DNA from: an uncultured Phycisphaerae bacterium
GTDB lineage: Bacteria > Planctomycetota > Phycisphaerae > Phycisphaerales > SM1A02
Assembly (NCBI GenBank): GCA_913046275.1
Contig: CAJWSE010000002.1
Location: 1-22,704, forward strand
Length of the DNA: 22,704 bases
Direction of reading: 5' to 3'
Shown: positions 22,644-22,704 of the stretch, one piece after another
How the letters are laid out: the number at the start of each line of letters is the position of its first letter
Position numbering within the stretch: the first letter of the stretch is position 1
Notes under the pieces: generated by a model
Database searches by the model: none
What the model was told of the DNA's origin: nothing
The model's input: the letters and a program-made list of their open reading frames with translations, nothing else
Position numbers and translations under genes: made by a program

Positions 22644-22704
22644 GCCAGTTGCGTTGGAAAAATTGAGTCGGCGCTAAAGGCGGTGTCCGGTGTAGAAAAT
22701 GCCG
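22629..22704 (+). CDS. Heavy-metal-associated (HMA) domain start, as in CopA/ZntA-type P1B ATPases (partial)
   Basis: The last 25 residues read EGAGCASCVGKIESALKAV then SGVENA, the beta-alpha start of an HMA domain with the CxxC metal site (Cys55 and Cys58 of the joined frame). In copper-translocating ATPases this domain binds Cu(I) at the cytoplasmic N-terminus. The window ends before any ATPase core, so the parent protein could also be a free-standing copper chaperone. It is in frame with the upstream crotonase but unrelated to it. Confidence 0.75.

Overview
The window looks like a composite of at least two unrelated genomes. Positions 1 to about 3,210 are visibly GC-rich and carry a conserved gammaproteobacterial neighbourhood: the tail of an unidentified gene, a bactofilin, erpA, anmK and an M23 murein endopeptidase. 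Positions from about 3,220 to 22,630 are AT-richer, with different codon use, and read as a compact planctomycete chromosome, probably Phycisphaerae-like. That assignment rests on the CxxC-YNLxGL-CPECG zinc-ribbon membrane protein, the architecture of PurL, the 78-residue Cys-rich protein and overall gene style; it is inference, not a database result. The last ~70 bases switch again, in frame, from an enoyl-CoA hydratase to a copper-ATPase-type heavy-metal-binding (HMA) domain. Both switches cut genes in the middle, so misassembly is the leading explanation.

Layout. 1-3,210: bactofilin and erpA on +, facing anmK and the M23 peptidase on - (the peptidase has lost its N-terminus at the junction). 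3,220-4,509: the 3' part of a DUF4097-like gene, then rlmE. 4,533-10,257, all -: a Gfo/Idh/MocA oxidoreductase, a zinc-ribbon membrane protein, a 27-codon ORF fitted exactly between its neighbours, purQ, and a long purL with two PurS-like units at its N-terminus. 10,296-13,949, all +: rnhA, a structured leader, rpsL, a structured intercistronic region, rpsG, a ThiF/MoeB-type adenylyltransferase and panB. 13,907-14,710: a lone Opp/Dpp-type ABC ATPase on -. 14,747-18,233, all +: thyA, folA, the Cys-rich protein, a XerC/D-type recombinase and an exported protein of unknown function. 18,209-21,672, all -: CPBP protease, trpS, a small lipoprotein and dus, tightly packed. 21,647-22,704, +: trpC and the broken crotonase/HMA fusion.

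Most genes are housekeeping: purine synthesis (purL, purQ), thymidylate and folate (thyA, folA), pantothenate (panB), tryptophan (trpC, trpS), translation and rRNA/tRNA modification (rpsL, rpsG, rlmE, dus), and DNA maintenance (rnhA, xer). I found no mobile element, CRISPR array, tRNA or rRNA, and no clear new multi-gene system. The observations most worth checking are the two chimeric junctions, the PurS-PurS-PurL fusion with a separate PurQ, RNA structures before and after rpsL, a natural Arg88 in ribosomal protein S12, the 27-codon coupled ORF, and the Cys-rich protein overlapping the recombinase. No stretch over 300 bases lacks a gene; the longest gap, 10,746-10,972, is described below.
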